A DNA stretch of 64,000 nt from CAG-411 sp050875145 (GTDB taxonomy: Bacteria; Bacillota; Clostridia; Lachnospirales; Lachnospiraceae). Position 1 is the stretch's first letter. Every line of letters begins with the position of its first letter. Below the pieces are notes generated by a model. That model saw only the letters and a program-made list of their open reading frames with translations. It was not told the DNA's origin and did not search any database. Of the stretch, positions 51,772-61,322 are shown one piece after another. The position numbers were made by a program, and so were the translations under genes. The stretch is from assembly GCA_050875145.1 (NCBI GenBank), contig JBNMLH010000005.1, positions 140,134 through 204,133 on the forward strand, in the 5' to 3' direction.

Positions 51772-53283
51772 ATGAATTTGAGACCAGAAGAAATCAGTTC
51801 CGTGATTAAAGAACAGATTAAAAATTACAGCACCAAATTGGAAGTTTCAGATGTGGGAACCGTTATTCAGGTAGCAGATGGTATTGCTCGTATTCATGGA
51901 TTGGAGAATGCCATGTCTGGTGAATTACTAGAATTTCCAAATGAGATTTACGGTATGGTTCTTAACTTGGAAGAAGATAATGTAGGTGCCGTTTTACTTG
52001 GTGATAGTAAAAATATTAACGAGGGAGATACGGTAAAAACTACCGGAAGAGTAGTTGAGGTGCCAGTAGGCGATGTAATGCTTGGACGTGTTGTAAATGC
52101 ATTGGGACAGGCAATTGATGGAAAAGGACCGATAGAAAGTAAGAAATATCGTCAGATTGAGCGTGTGGCTTCTGGTGTTATTTCCAGAAAGTCAGTAGAT
52201 ACACCATTACAGACAGGTATTAAGGCGATTGATGCGATGGTGCCAATTGGTAGAGGACAGCGAGAGTTGATTATCGGTGATAGACAGACAGGAAAGACCG
52301 CTATTGCAATTGATACAATTATCAATCAAAAGGGACAAAATGTAAAATGTATTTATGTGGCAATTGGACAGAAAGCTTCTACTGTAGCCAATATTGTAAA
52401 AACATTAGAAGAGTATGGAGCTATGGATTATACAACAATCGTTGCAGCTACTGCAAGTGAATTAGCACCATTGCAGTATATTGCTCCATATTCTGGATGT
52501 GCTATAGGAGAAGAATGGATGGAAAATGGAGAAGATGTGCTTATCATTTATGATGATTTAAGTAAGCATGCTACGGCATATCGTACACTTTCTTTGCTTC
52601 TTAAGAGACCACCTGGACGTGAGGCATATCCTGGAGATGTATTTTATTTACATTCCAGATTATTGGAACGTGCAGCGCGTTTATCTGATAAATTAGGAGG
52701 AGGTTCATTGACAGCACTTCCTATTATTGAAACGCAGGCAGGAGATGTATCTGCATATATTCCTACGAATGTAATTTCGATTACAGATGGTCAGATTTAT
52801 CTGGAGACAGAAATGTTTAATGCAGGTTTCCGTCCAGCTATCAATGCGGGATTATCGGTATCCAGAGTAGGTGGTTCTGCACAGATTAAAGCGATGAAAA
52901 AGATTGCGGGACCAATTCGTACAGAGCTTGCTCAGTATCGTGAGCTTGCATCATTTGCACAGTTTGGTTCTGACTTGGATGCAGATACAAAGGAAAAACT
53001 TGCACAGGGTGAGAGAATCCAACAGGTATTAAAACAACCACAGTACAAGCCTATGCCGGTTGAGTACCAGGTTATTATTATTTATGCAGCTACGAATAAA
53101 CATTTGTTAGATATTCCAACAGAGGATATTTTGAATTTTGAAAGTGGATTATTTGAGTATATTGATACTAAGTATCCAGAGCTGCCAAAGAGCATCAGAG
53201 AAGAAAAGGTTATAAATGAAGATGCAGAAAAGCTTCTTGTAAAAGCCATTGAAGAATATAAAAAAGAATTTGTAAGTGAATAG
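51772..53283 (+). CDS. atpA: F0F1 ATP synthase subunit alpha
   Basis: Non-catalytic nucleotide-binding head subunit, 503 residues. Walker A GDRQTGKTAIA and the PGREAYPGDVFYLHSRLLERAA motif are clear. Follows atpH by 29 bases with AAGAAGG. Confidence 0.98.
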   Translation: MNLRPEEISSVIKEQIKNYSTKLEVSDVGTVIQVADGIARIHGLENAMSGELLEFPNEIYGMVLNLEEDNVGAVLLGDSKNINEGDTVKTTGRVVEVPVGDVMLGRVVNALGQAIDGKGPIESKKYRQIERVASGVISRKSVDTPLQTGIKAIDAMVPIGRGQRELIIGDRQTGKTAIAIDTIINQKGQNVKCIYVAIGQKASTVANIVKTLEEYGAMDYTTIVAATASELAPLQYIAPYSGCAIGEEWMENGEDVLIIYDDLSKHATAYRTLSLLLKRPPGREAYPGDVFYLHSRLLERAARLSDKLGGGSLTALPIIETQAGDVSAYIPTNVISITDGQIYLETEMFNAGFRPAINAGLSVSRVGGSAQIKAMKKIAGPIRTELAQYRELASFAQFGSDLDADTKEKLAQGERIQQVLKQPQYKPMPVEYQVIIIYAATNKHLLDIPTEDILNFESGLFEYIDTKYPELPKSIREEKVINEDAEKLLVKAIEEYKKEFVSE

Positions 53284-53297
53284 AGGAGGTGTAGAAT

Positions 53298-54152
53298 ATG
53301 GCCTCTATGAGAGAGATTAAGCGTCGTAAAGAATCCATTCAAAATACCAGTCAGATTACGGCTGCAATGAAGGTGGTTTCTACTGCGAAGCTTCAAAAGG
53401 CAAAAGGGAGAGTTGAGGCATCAAAGCCGTACTTTCACCATATGTATGATGCAGTTACCTCTATTCTGGCAAAATCAGACAATGTAAATCATCCATATTT
53501 ACAGACCAATGGTAGTAAAAAGAAAGCCGTTATTGTCGTATCTTCCAATCGTGGTCTTGCTGGCGGTTATAATAATAATGTAGTGAAGCTGCTGACACAG
53601 GGAGAGTTTTCAAAAGAAGATGTGCTTGTGTACGCAGTGGGACGAAAAGGAAGAGATACGCTGAAGCGTAATGGATATGAGATAAGAGCAGATTACTCAG
53701 AAGTAATGAATGAGCCATTATTCTCAGATGCGGCAGCGGTAGGAAGAGATGTATTGGAAGCTTATGCAAACGGTGAAGTTGGGGAGATTTATATTGCCTA
53801 TACGGTATTCAAAAATACCATTACACAGATTCCTACTTTGATGCAGTTATTGCCAGTGGCAATCAAGGCAGAGGAGAAAGATGCAAATGATTTGGTGATG
53901 ATGAATTATGAACCGGAAGCAGAGGAAGCTTTAAATGAAATTATCCCCAAATATGTAAATAGTTTGATTTATGGGGCATTGTGCGAGGCACTTGCCAGTG
54001 AAAATGGTGCCAGAATGCAGGCAATGGACTCTGCATCAAACAATGCAGAAGAAATGATTGCAGACTTGTCATTGAAATATAATCGAGCAAGACAGGCAAG
54101 TATTACACAGGAACTGACAGAAATTGTTGCAGGTGCATCTGCAATTGAATAG
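53298..54152 (+). CDS. atpG: F0F1 ATP synthase subunit gamma
   Basis: Central rotor shaft, 284 residues. ASMREIKRRKESIQNTSQITAAMKVVSTAK at the start and the C-terminal SLKYNRARQASITQELTEIVAGA are typical. AGGAGG RBS. Confidence 0.97.
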   Translation: MASMREIKRRKESIQNTSQITAAMKVVSTAKLQKAKGRVEASKPYFHHMYDAVTSILAKSDNVNHPYLQTNGSKKKAVIVVSSNRGLAGGYNNNVVKLLTQGEFSKEDVLVYAVGRKGRDTLKRNGYEIRADYSEVMNEPLFSDAAAVGRDVLEAYANGEVGEIYIAYTVFKNTITQIPTLMQLLPVAIKAEEKDANDLVMMNYEPEAEEALNEIIPKYVNSLIYGALCEALASENGARMQAMDSASNNAEEMIADLSLKYNRARQASITQELTEIVAGASAIE

Positions 54153-54187
54153 GTCAGAAACGATGAGAGAGTGAGGGAATAGGAATT

Positions 54188-55579
54188 ATGGCAGAATTAA
54201 ATGTTGGAAAGATCACTCAGATTATCGGTGCGGTATTAGATATTAAGTTTTCGGAAGGAAATCTTCCTGAAATAAATGATGCAATTAATATTACCACAAA
54301 GGAAGGCAACAAACTTGTTGTCGAAGTAGCGCAGCATTTAGGTGATGATGTTGTAAGATGTATTGCTATGGGACCAACAGATGGTTTGGTACGTGGCATG
54401 GAGGCTGTGGCTACAGGAGCACCGATTTCTGTTCCGGTTGGTGAAAAAACATTGGGGCGTATGTTCAATGTACTTGGTGAACCAATCGATGAAAAACCTG
54501 CACCAGAAGGTGTGGAATATAAACCAATTCACAGAAAGGCACCTGCTTTTGAAGAACAGTCCACTTCTACAGAAGTATTGGAAACCGGTATCAAGGTTGT
54601 AGATCTTTTATGCCCATATCAGAAGGGTGGAAAGATTGGTTTGTTTGGAGGTGCCGGAGTAGGTAAGACAGTATTGATTCAGGAATTGATTACGAATATC
54701 GCAACCGAACATGGTGGATATTCGGTATTTACTGGTGTTGGAGAGAGAACTCGTGAAGGAAATGATTTATACTATGAAATGACAGATTCGGGAGTTATTG
54801 ATAAGACTGCCATGGTATTTGGTCAGATGAATGAGCCACCTGGAGCTCGTATGCGTGTAGGACTTACAGGACTTACTATAGCAGAAAATTTCCGTGACGA
54901 AGCAGGAAAAGATGTGTTATTATTTATTGATAATATTTTCCGTTTTACACAGGCAGGTTCAGAGGTTTCAGCTTTATTAGGTCGTATGCCATCTGCGGTA
55001 GGATATCAGCCAACTTTACAGACGGAGATGGGTGCTTTGCAGGAGCGTATTACATCTACAAAGAATGGCTCTATTACTTCTGTACAGGCGGTATATGTAC
55101 CAGCAGACGACTTGACTGACCCGGCGCCAGCTACAACATTTGCACATTTGGATGCAACTACGGTACTTTCCCGTTCTATCGTAGAGCTTGGTATTTATCC
55201 TGCAGTAGATCCATTGGAATCTACGTCTCGTATTCTAGACCCACGTATTGTAGGGGAAGAACATTATCAGGTTGCTAGAGGTGTACAGGAAATATTGCAG
55301 AAATATAAGGAATTACAGGATATTATTGCCATGCTTGGTATGGATGAGTTATCAGAGGAAGAAAAAGTATTGGTAAATCGTGCAAGAAAGATACAGAAAT
55401 TCTTGTCTCAGCCATTCTTTGTTGCAGAGCAGTTTACCGGTATGTCTGGTAAATATGTGCCTCTGTCAGAGACCATTCGAAGCTTTAAAGAAATTTTAGA
55501 CGGAAAACATGATGACATTCCAGAAAGTTATTTCTTAAATGCAGGTAGCATTGAGGATGTACTTGCGCGTGTGAAATAG
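54188..55579 (+). CDS. atpD: F0F1 ATP synthase subunit beta
   Basis: Catalytic head subunit, 463 residues. Walker A GGAGVGKTVLIQELI, then GERTREGNDLY, and the DELSEEEK loop for rotor contact. Start ATG preceded by weak GAGGGAATAGG. Confidence 0.98.
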   Translation: MAELNVGKITQIIGAVLDIKFSEGNLPEINDAINITTKEGNKLVVEVAQHLGDDVVRCIAMGPTDGLVRGMEAVATGAPISVPVGEKTLGRMFNVLGEPIDEKPAPEGVEYKPIHRKAPAFEEQSTSTEVLETGIKVVDLLCPYQKGGKIGLFGGAGVGKTVLIQELITNIATEHGGYSVFTGVGERTREGNDLYYEMTDSGVIDKTAMVFGQMNEPPGARMRVGLTGLTIAENFRDEAGKDVLLFIDNIFRFTQAGSEVSALLGRMPSAVGYQPTLQTEMGALQERITSTKNGSITSVQAVYVPADDLTDPAPATTFAHLDATTVLSRSIVELGIYPAVDPLESTSRILDPRIVGEEHYQVARGVQEILQKYKELQDIIAMLGMDELSEEEKVLVNRARKIQKFLSQPFFVAEQFTGMSGKYVPLSETIRSFKEILDGKHDDIPESYFLNAGSIEDVLARVK

Positions 55580-55590
55580 GAGGAATTTGG

Positions 55591-56007
55591 ATGGCAGATA
55601 ATAAATTATTTCATATTCAAGTTGTTTCTCCAGACCGTGTATTCTATGAAAATGATATTGAGATGTTAGAGGTGTGTACAACAGAAGGGGAAATTGGTGT
55701 TTTAGCAGGTCATATTTCACTTACTTCTATTGTAGCACCGGGCATTGCTCGTTTTATGGTGGACGGAGAGATAAAGGAAGCTGCCCTTCATGATGGTTTT
55801 TTAGAAATCCTTCCAGATAAGGTTGTCATATTGGCAGAGTCCTGTGAATGGCCGGATGAGATTGACATCAATCGAGCCAGAGAGGCAAAGACTCGCGCAG
55901 AACGACGTTTAAAAGGCGCGGATGGAGAAATTAATGAGGCTCGTGCGGAATTGGCACTTAGAAAAGCCTTATTGCGATTAGAGTTAGGAAATAAGTATAA
56001 TAAATAA
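55591..56007 (+). CDS. atpC: F0F1 ATP synthase subunit epsilon
   Basis: Rotor foot and intrinsic inhibitor, 138 residues. N-terminal beta barrel (VVSPDRVFYENDIEMLEV, EIGVLAGHISL) and a C-terminal helical hairpin (AREAKTRAERRLKG). AGGAGG RBS overlaps the atpD stop. Last gene of the operon. Confidence 0.96.
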   Translation: MADNKLFHIQVVSPDRVFYENDIEMLEVCTTEGEIGVLAGHISLTSIVAPGIARFMVDGEIKEAALHDGFLEILPDKVVILAESCEWPDEIDINRAREAKTRAERRLKGADGEINEARAELALRKALLRLELGNKYNK

Positions 56008-56017
56008 GAAGAGATAC

Positions 56018-56057
56018 AGAGGATTGTGCATGATATATATGGCAATCCTCTTTTTTT
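56018..56057 (+). terminator. Terminator of the ATP synthase operon
   Basis: AGAGGATTG pairs with CAATCCTCT, then TTTTTTT. Confidence 0.88.
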
Positions 56058-56195
56058 AGGCTTAGTTCGTTATAATGTATATCATTTAAGAAACTTTTGA
56101 AAAGTCTGTTTCGTTATATAATACACAAAAAAAGAAGTCAAAGAGCAGTAAAGTAATAACTATTTCATAAAATGTGAAAAAAACGTGTTTTTTGG

Positions 56196-56300
56196 TTGAC
56201 TTAGGTGCGTTTGTAATATAAACTTAAAATTGTTAATAATTGTGTAATATTTACAAGGAAAGGAAATTGCAAAGCAGGCAAATATGTTTGCTCGGTGATG
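56196..56300 (+). promoter_or_regulatory. Promoter and leader of the CotH-starch-binding gene
   Basis: TTGACT (56196-56201), a 17-base spacer and TAAACT (56219-56224). The leader carries a small hairpin GCAAA-TATG-TTTGC near 56278-56291, followed by CGGTGATGG. I looked for a c-di-GMP aptamer because of GCAAAGC but the other conserved parts are absent. Confidence 0.4.
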
Positions 56301-56326
56301 GATAACAATTTTAGGAGGAGCGATTT

Positions 56327-59300
56327 ATGATGAAGCAACGCAACGTACGTTTTGCAAAAAATCTAGTAGCAATACTTATGGTAATTGCCTCGGTATTTAC
56401 TTTGCTTCCACAGGGAAGCTTTGTAGCAAAAGCAGAGGAAAAGAGTCTTGTGGCTACACCAAGTGTTGTAACAGCAGGTGGAGCAAATAATTTATGGGTA
56501 GACGGAAGTTCTTTTAGCAAAGCAAATGATTATGATGCAATTAAATGGCATTATAATTCCAGCGAGAAGAAATATTATTTGTATTTGCCATCTTCTGTTG
56601 ATTTGAACAATTTGACAGTATGGCATACATTTTCAAATGGAATGCAGGTAAATGGAAAGACCATTGAAAATGGACAGACCACAGATATATTTGCAGGTGG
56701 AGGAAATTACACAATTAAGTCTGGTTCTAACAGTTATTCTCTAACCGTTATGCAGTCAACAAACATCAACACATTATTTATCACAACAAAGAGCGGAAGT
56801 TTAGACGAAGTAAATAAGAGTAAAGCAAACAAAGACAGTGGAAATATTGTTTATGTAGATAAAAAGGGAAATGCAGCAACCGTAGCATTAGACCAGATTA
56901 AAGGTCGTGGAAATTCTTCATGGGAAGCTGCACAGAAATTATTTTATAAATATCCATACAATATTAAGTTGGGTAAAAAGACAGCATTATTTGGAATGAA
57001 GAAGTCAAAGAAATGGTGTTTATTAGCAAATGACTTTGACCAGTCTTTAATTCGTAACAAATTTATTTATGACATTGCACAGGATGCAGGTTTAAAATAT
57101 ACACCAGAAAGCGAATATGCAGATGTATATCAAAATGGTAAGTATATTGGTAACTATCTTGTTACATCCAAGATAGAGGTAGATAGCAATCGTGTTGACG
57201 TATATGATTTGGAAGGAAACACAGAAGCAGCAAATGATAAGCCTTTGGACAGCTATTCAAGAGGTGGAAGTATTAATAGTGTTTCTGCGGATACATACAA
57301 ATATGTAAATATTCCAAATGAGCCAGCCGATTTAGCAGATAAAGATTCAAAAGAGCAGTACGGTGGATATTTATTGGAATTTGAGTTGGATGAAAGATAT
57401 CCAGACGAAATCAGTGGATTTGTAAGTGCAAAGAGACAGCAGGTAGTATTAAAAGCACCAGAATATGCTTCTAAAAAGCAGGTAAAATATATTAAAGATT
57501 ACTTCCAGGAAATGGAAGATGCTGTGTATTCAAGTGACGGATATAATAAGCAGGGAAAATACTATACAGAATATATTGATTTAAAATCAGCAGCACAGAT
57601 GTATATTGTAGAAGAATTATCATTAGATAATGATGCAGTAGCAACAAGCTTCTATATGTATAAAGATGTGGATGATATATTCCATTTTGGTCCTATCTGG
57701 GATTTTGACTGGGCATTTGGTGGATATAATAAGGCAACTTGTACAAATACTTCATATTTACAGTTAAATGACAAGAAGATTTATAATACAACCGACAGAA
57801 ATGCACCATCTTATTTGACGATCATGGGAGAATTGATAAAACATGATGACTTTATGGAAATGGTTGCAAAAGTATGGAACGAAGAATTTTATCCATTATT
57901 ACAGGTTTCTACAGGAAGTAAGAGTGCTTATACAGACAACGTAATGTCAATTCAAAACTATGGAAACATGGTAAAAGCTTCGGCAAATATGAACTTTAAC
58001 AGATTTAAGTTCTTAGGAACTACTTACTGGGGAAGTATGTATACAGGAAGTACATTTACTGAAAATGTAAATTACTTGGATACATTTGTAAACAAGAGAG
58101 TAGCATTTTTAAATAGCTATTTCAATGCATTAGACCAAAAGACAACCGTATATTTTGATAATTCCAATGCAAAATGGTCTGATGTATATGCCTATGTATG
58201 GAACAATACAACAGATGCCAAAATTGTATCTGGAAGCAAAGTAGCAGGAACAGACATTTACAAATTTACAATTAAGGGTTCTTATACAAAAATCTTATTT
58301 AAGAATACAGCAGGAACATCTTCTTGGGATAAGCAGACAACAGATTTATCTATGCCAACAGGTAATGCAAACTGCTATAAACCAAATAACGGTGCGAATA
58401 AACCATCTGGAAGTTGGTATGCTTATACAGAAGTGACAACTACTCCAACGGTTACGGCTACACCAGTAGTAACAGCAACCCCAGAGGTAACAGTAACAGC
58501 AACTCCAGTGATTACGACTGCACCAGACAGCAAGGCAGTATATTTTGATAATTCCAATGCAAAATGGTCCAATGTATATGCTTATGTATGGAACAATACA
58601 ACAGATGCAAAGGTGTTTGCAACAACAAAGGTAAGTGGAAATATTTATAAGGCAACCTTATCTGGTTCTTACAAATATATTTTGTTTAAGAATACAGCAG
58701 GAACATCTTCTTGGGATAAACAGACAACAGACTTAGTCGTTCCAACAACGAATGCAAATTGCTATAAACCAAATAATGGTGCAAATAAGCCATCTGGAAG
58801 TTGGTATGCGTATGTGGAAGTAACTGCAACACCAAGTATTACAGCAACTCCAGAAGTAACAGCAACCCCAGAGATAACAGCGACTCCGGAAGTGACAGCA
58901 ACCCCAGAGGTAACAGCGACTCCAGAAGTGACAGTAACTCCAGAGATAACAGCAACTCCAGAGGTGACAGTAACTCCAGAGATAACAGCAACCCCAGAAG
59001 TGACAGCAACTCCAGAAATTACAATCACACCAACACCAACTGCAACGCCAATTACAAACAAGGCAACGGTTTATTATAGTAATAGCAGTTGGAGTCAGGC
59101 ATACATTCACTATAATGTAAATGGTCAGTGGACAAGTGTACCGGGTAAAAAGATGGAAACAGCAACAGAAAATAACGGATATACTTGGAAATATGAAATC
59201 GACTTAGGAGATGCGACAACAGCAACTGTATGCTTTAATAATGGAAATGGTTCATGGGATAGTAACAATGGATCAAACTATACAGTAAAAGTTGGAGACT

Positions 59301-59629
59301 ATGGTATTAAAAATAGAATCGTAAAGAAATTATCACAAGATGGAAGTAATAAAATGACAGTTTATTATAAAAATAATAGCTGGTCATCTGCCTATATTCA
59401 TTACAAAACAGATAATGGATTGTGGACAGTTGCACCAGGTGTAAAAATGTCAATCAGTGATAACAGCGATTATACATGGATGTATGTAATTGATTTGGGA
59501 GATTCCCTTGGAGCAACGGTATGCTTTAATAACGGAAGTGGTTCATGGGATAGTAAAAATGGCTCAAATTATTATTTAATTGGAAATCAGGTCGGAGTGA
59601 CAAACAGCTCTGTGTATATCATACAATAA
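56327..59629 (+). CDS. Secreted CotH-fold protein with four starch-binding modules
   Basis: 1100 residues. A signal peptide (about 1-36) is followed by an N-terminal beta domain (about 45-140) and a CotH domain (about 145-510). That domain shows IKGRGNSSW, KKWCLLANDFDQSLIRNK, GGYLLEFELDE and FGPIWDFDWAFGG. Two near-identical CBM26-like modules (about 604-700 and 735-830; VYFDNSNAKW, YAYVWNNTTDAK, LFKNTAGTSSWD) come next. A VTATPE repeat linker and two CBM25-like modules (about 910-1003 and 1008-1098; YIHYN, FNNGNGSWDSNNGSNY) close the protein. CotH of Bacillus phosphorylates spore-coat proteins. In secreted clostridial proteins CotH domains occur with carbohydrate-binding or dockerin modules, of unknown role. 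AGGAGG RBS. Confidence 0.9.
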   Translation: MMKQRNVRFAKNLVAILMVIASVFTLLPQGSFVAKAEEKSLVATPSVVTAGGANNLWVDGSSFSKANDYDAIKWHYNSSEKKYYLYLPSSVDLNNLTVWHTFSNGMQVNGKTIENGQTTDIFAGGGNYTIKSGSNSYSLTVMQSTNINTLFITTKSGSLDEVNKSKANKDSGNIVYVDKKGNAATVALDQIKGRGNSSWEAAQKLFYKYPYNIKLGKKTALFGMKKSKKWCLLANDFDQSLIRNKFIYDIAQDAGLKYTPESEYADVYQNGKYIGNYLVTSKIEVDSNRVDVYDLEGNTEAANDKPLDSYSRGGSINSVSADTYKYVNIPNEPADLADKDSKEQYGGYLLEFELDERYPDEISGFVSAKRQQVVLKAPEYASKKQVKYIKDYFQEMEDAVYSSDGYNKQGKYYTEYIDLKSAAQMYIVEELSLDNDAVATSFYMYKDVDDIFHFGPIWDFDWAFGGYNKATCTNTSYLQLNDKKIYNTTDRNAPSYLTIMGELIKHDDFMEMVAKVWNEEFYPLLQVSTGSKSAYTDNVMSIQNYGNMVKASANMNFNRFKFLGTTYWGSMYTGSTFTENVNYLDTFVNKRVAFLNSYFNALDQKTTVYFDNSNAKWSDVYAYVWNNTTDAKIVSGSKVAGTDIYKFTIKGSYTKILFKNTAGTSSWDKQTTDLSMPTGNANCYKPNNGANKPSGSWYAYTEVTTTPTVTATPVVTATPEVTVTATPVITTAPDSKAVYFDNSNAKWSNVYAYVWNNTTDAKVFATTKVSGNIYKATLSGSYKYILFKNTAGTSSWDKQTTDLVVPTTNANCYKPNNGANKPSGSWYAYVEVTATPSITATPEVTATPEITATPEVTATPEVTATPEVTVTPEITATPEVTVTPEITATPEVTATPEITITPTPTATPITNKATVYYSNSSWSQAYIHYNVNGQWTSVPGKKMETATENNGYTWKYEIDLGDATTATVCFNNGNGSWDSNNGSNYTVKVGDYGIKNRIVKKLSQDGSNKMTVYYKNNSWSSAYIHYKTDNGLWTVAPGVKMSISDNSDYTWMYVIDLGDSLGATVCFNNGSGSWDSKNGSNYYLIGNQVGVTNSSVYIIQ
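58819..59052 (+). repeat. 18-base tandem repeat coding (V/I)TATPE
   Basis: About twelve copies of a six-codon unit (xVTATPE and EITATPE variants) separate the CBM26-like and CBM25-like modules of the CotH protein. The opposite strand is open through this region only because of the repeat. Confidence 0.85.
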
Positions 59630-59641
59630 AAAATTAGGAGG

Positions 59642-59677
59642 AAAGGCTTGTCGACGTAAAAATGCGACAAGCCTTTT
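59642..59677 (+). terminator. Terminator after the CotH gene
   Basis: AAAGGCTTGTCG pairs with CGACAAGCCTTT, then T. Confidence 0.87.
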
Positions 59678-59748
59678 GTGTTATAAGTCTAATTTAGAGA
59701 TAAATAAAAAATCTTTCTAGAGTAGATTGTTCTGGAATGAGTTTTATA

Positions 59749-60573
59749 TTATAAATATATCGTAATAGAAGTCTTTTCTTCATCTGAAAAAAATTCTAAT
59801 TTTCCATGAATACTTTCGACAAAGCGTCGTACTGTTAATAAACCAAAGTGTTTTGTATAGATTTCTTTTGATAGATTTCCAGCTTGTAAGTTTATAAAGT
59901 CTTTTCTGGGAATCATAGCCCCATCTCTTTGGATATGGATAATACCCCGTTTTTCTTTGGTTTCCAATAATTGAATTTTTACATAGCTAACTCCTGGAAT
60001 AATATGAAAAGCATGCTTTAATAGACTTAAAATTGCATCCTGCATTTTTTCGGCATCACAGGGAAAATGGCGCAAAATTTCAGGATGTATCACATTGTTC
60101 TCCAGAGAAAAATCAATATGTCTTGCGCGGGCAGTATCATCGAAAGTGCGTTTAATTTTTTCGCATAACGAAATAATATCCACAAAGGAATAGGACAAAA
60201 GTAGACGGTCCTTGCATAGTTCGTATTCTTTTATTAGGTTCTTTAATTCTGTTAGGTCGTAAGAAAATTTTTTCCATGTGTCTTGTGAAGAAAGCTTTGG
60301 ATTTTTGCCTTCTAGTGAAGTGTAAGTCCCAAGACAGGCCGATAATTGTGTACGGAATGTTTCATTTAGAGCACTAAGCTCTTTGTAGAAGGAACTGCAA
60401 AATTCGGATAGGGCATTTTGTAATGCGATGTTATCCTTGCAAAGTGCAGATAAATTGTGTGAACATTGTGCTAAAGCGGAAGCGTATTCATCGTTCCATT
60501 CGCTTTCACGATATTGTTTAAAATTGATTATATCGGATTGTCCTATTTGATTTAGTATTTTTTTCTGTGGCAT
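59749..60573 (-). CDS. Histidine-kinase-like ATPase-domain protein with degenerate N-box
   Basis: A 274-residue cytoplasmic protein. The N-terminal two thirds are helical (about 25-150), as in dimerisation domains, but no H-box phosphate-accepting motif is clear. The C-terminal third resembles HATPase_c (KMQDAILSLLKHAFHIIPGVSYVKIQL, then KHFGLLTVRRFVESIHGKLEFFS). The N-box Asn is replaced (SLLKHAF), and no DxGxG G1 box is seen. It may be an inactive kinase acting as an adaptor, perhaps in sporulation signalling since Spo0A-box-like sites lie upstream. ATG at 60573 has AAGGGG eight bases before it; the GTG at 60582 is rejected. Confidence 0.65.
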   Translation of the reverse strand: MPQKKILNQIGQSDIINFKQYRESEWNDEYASALAQCSHNLSALCKDNIALQNALSEFCSSFYKELSALNETFRTQLSACLGTYTSLEGKNPKLSSQDTWKKFSYDLTELKNLIKEYELCKDRLLLSYSFVDIISLCEKIKRTFDDTARARHIDFSLENNVIHPEILRHFPCDAEKMQDAILSLLKHAFHIIPGVSYVKIQLLETKEKRGIIHIQRDGAMIPRKDFINLQAGNLSKEIYTKHFGLLTVRRFVESIHGKLEFFSDEEKTSITIYL

Positions 60574-60650
60574 AACTGGCACCCCTTGTTTTTGAATTGT
60601 AAACGCATTAAAAATAATTTTTTCTGTTATGTAGTTATTGTAAGTAGGTA

Positions 60651-60693
60651 TGTCGAAAAATGCAAGAAAAAGAGTTCGACAAATCCCGACAAA
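60651..60693. promoter_or_regulatory. Cluster of Spo0A-box-like sites
   Basis: TGTCGAA at 60651-60657, its reverse complement TTCGACA at 60675-60681, and a near match (CCGACAAA) at 60686-60693, all within 43 bases. They lie 78-120 bases upstream of the kinase-like gene. Two perfect 0A boxes this close are unlikely by chance, though single heptamers are expected in a window this size. Confidence 0.4.
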
Positions 60694-60775
60694 ATGTAAT
60701 ATTACACAACAAAAAAATACAGAAAATACGGTAGATTGTAGTCGATTTTTGTTTTATTTTGCTGATGTTGTTTAT

Positions 60776-60804
60776 TTGACAGAATACGAGCAAGCCCTTA
60801 CAAT
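60776..60804 (+). promoter_or_regulatory. Promoter of the HIT gene
   Basis: Perfect TTGACA (60776-60781), a 17-base spacer and TACAAT (60799-60804). Confidence 0.82.
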
Positions 60805-60883
60805 AGAAGGGTATTCAGTTTATGATGGCTAAAAGTTAGTTATAGGTGAGAGCAGTTATTTCAGTTTGAAAGGAGTAAACAAG

Positions 60884-61300
60884 ATGAAAGATGAAAATTG
60901 TATTTTTTGTAAAATTGCAAATGGAGAAATTCCATCAAAAACAGTATATGAAGACGAAAGATTTCGAGTAATATTAGATATTTCGCCGGCATCAAAAGGA
61001 CATGCTATAATTTTAGTTAAAAATCATGCGGCTAATGTATACGAATTACCGGAAGAAGATGCAGCCGCTATTTATGTAGTGGCAAAGAAGGTAGCTACTG
61101 CTATGCAGAAAGTATTAAAATGTGACGGAGTAAACATTTTGCAAAATAATGGTGAAGCAGCAGGACAGACCGTATTTCATGTTCATATGCATGTTATTCC
61201 ACGTTATAAGGGAGATAAGGTACAGATTACATGGGAACCTGGTGAGCAGACCGATGTGATTGCCGATGAAATTCTTGAAGAAATACAAAAAGCGTTATAA
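60884..61300 (+). CDS. HIT family nucleotide hydrolase/transferase
   Basis: A 138-residue Hint-like protein, purine nucleoside phosphoramidase by family. Zinc-type CIFCKIANGEIPS at the start and the catalytic triad HVHMHVIPR. Start ATG at 60884 with AAAGGAG upstream. The physiological substrate is unknown. The FMN-binding protein gene follows after 22 bases. Confidence 0.93.
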   Translation: MKDENCIFCKIANGEIPSKTVYEDERFRVILDISPASKGHAIILVKNHAANVYELPEEDAAAIYVVAKKVATAMQKVLKCDGVNILQNNGEAAGQTVFHVHMHVIPRYKGDKVQITWEPGEQTDVIADEILEEIQKAL

Positions 61301-61322
61301 TTATAACAATGGAGGTTTTATT

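Noticed and set aside
56255..56320. c-di-GMP riboswitch in the CotH leader
   Set aside because: GCAAAGC and a hairpin are present but the paired GGCAAACC, the GNRA receptor and closing P1 are not.
58733..59110. Minus-strand ORFs across the CotH linker
   Set aside because: They are shadows of the (V/I)TATPE coding repeat.
60650..60832. 60-codon ORF before the HIT gene
   Set aside because: Contains the HIT promoter and Spo0A-like boxes; no RBS.
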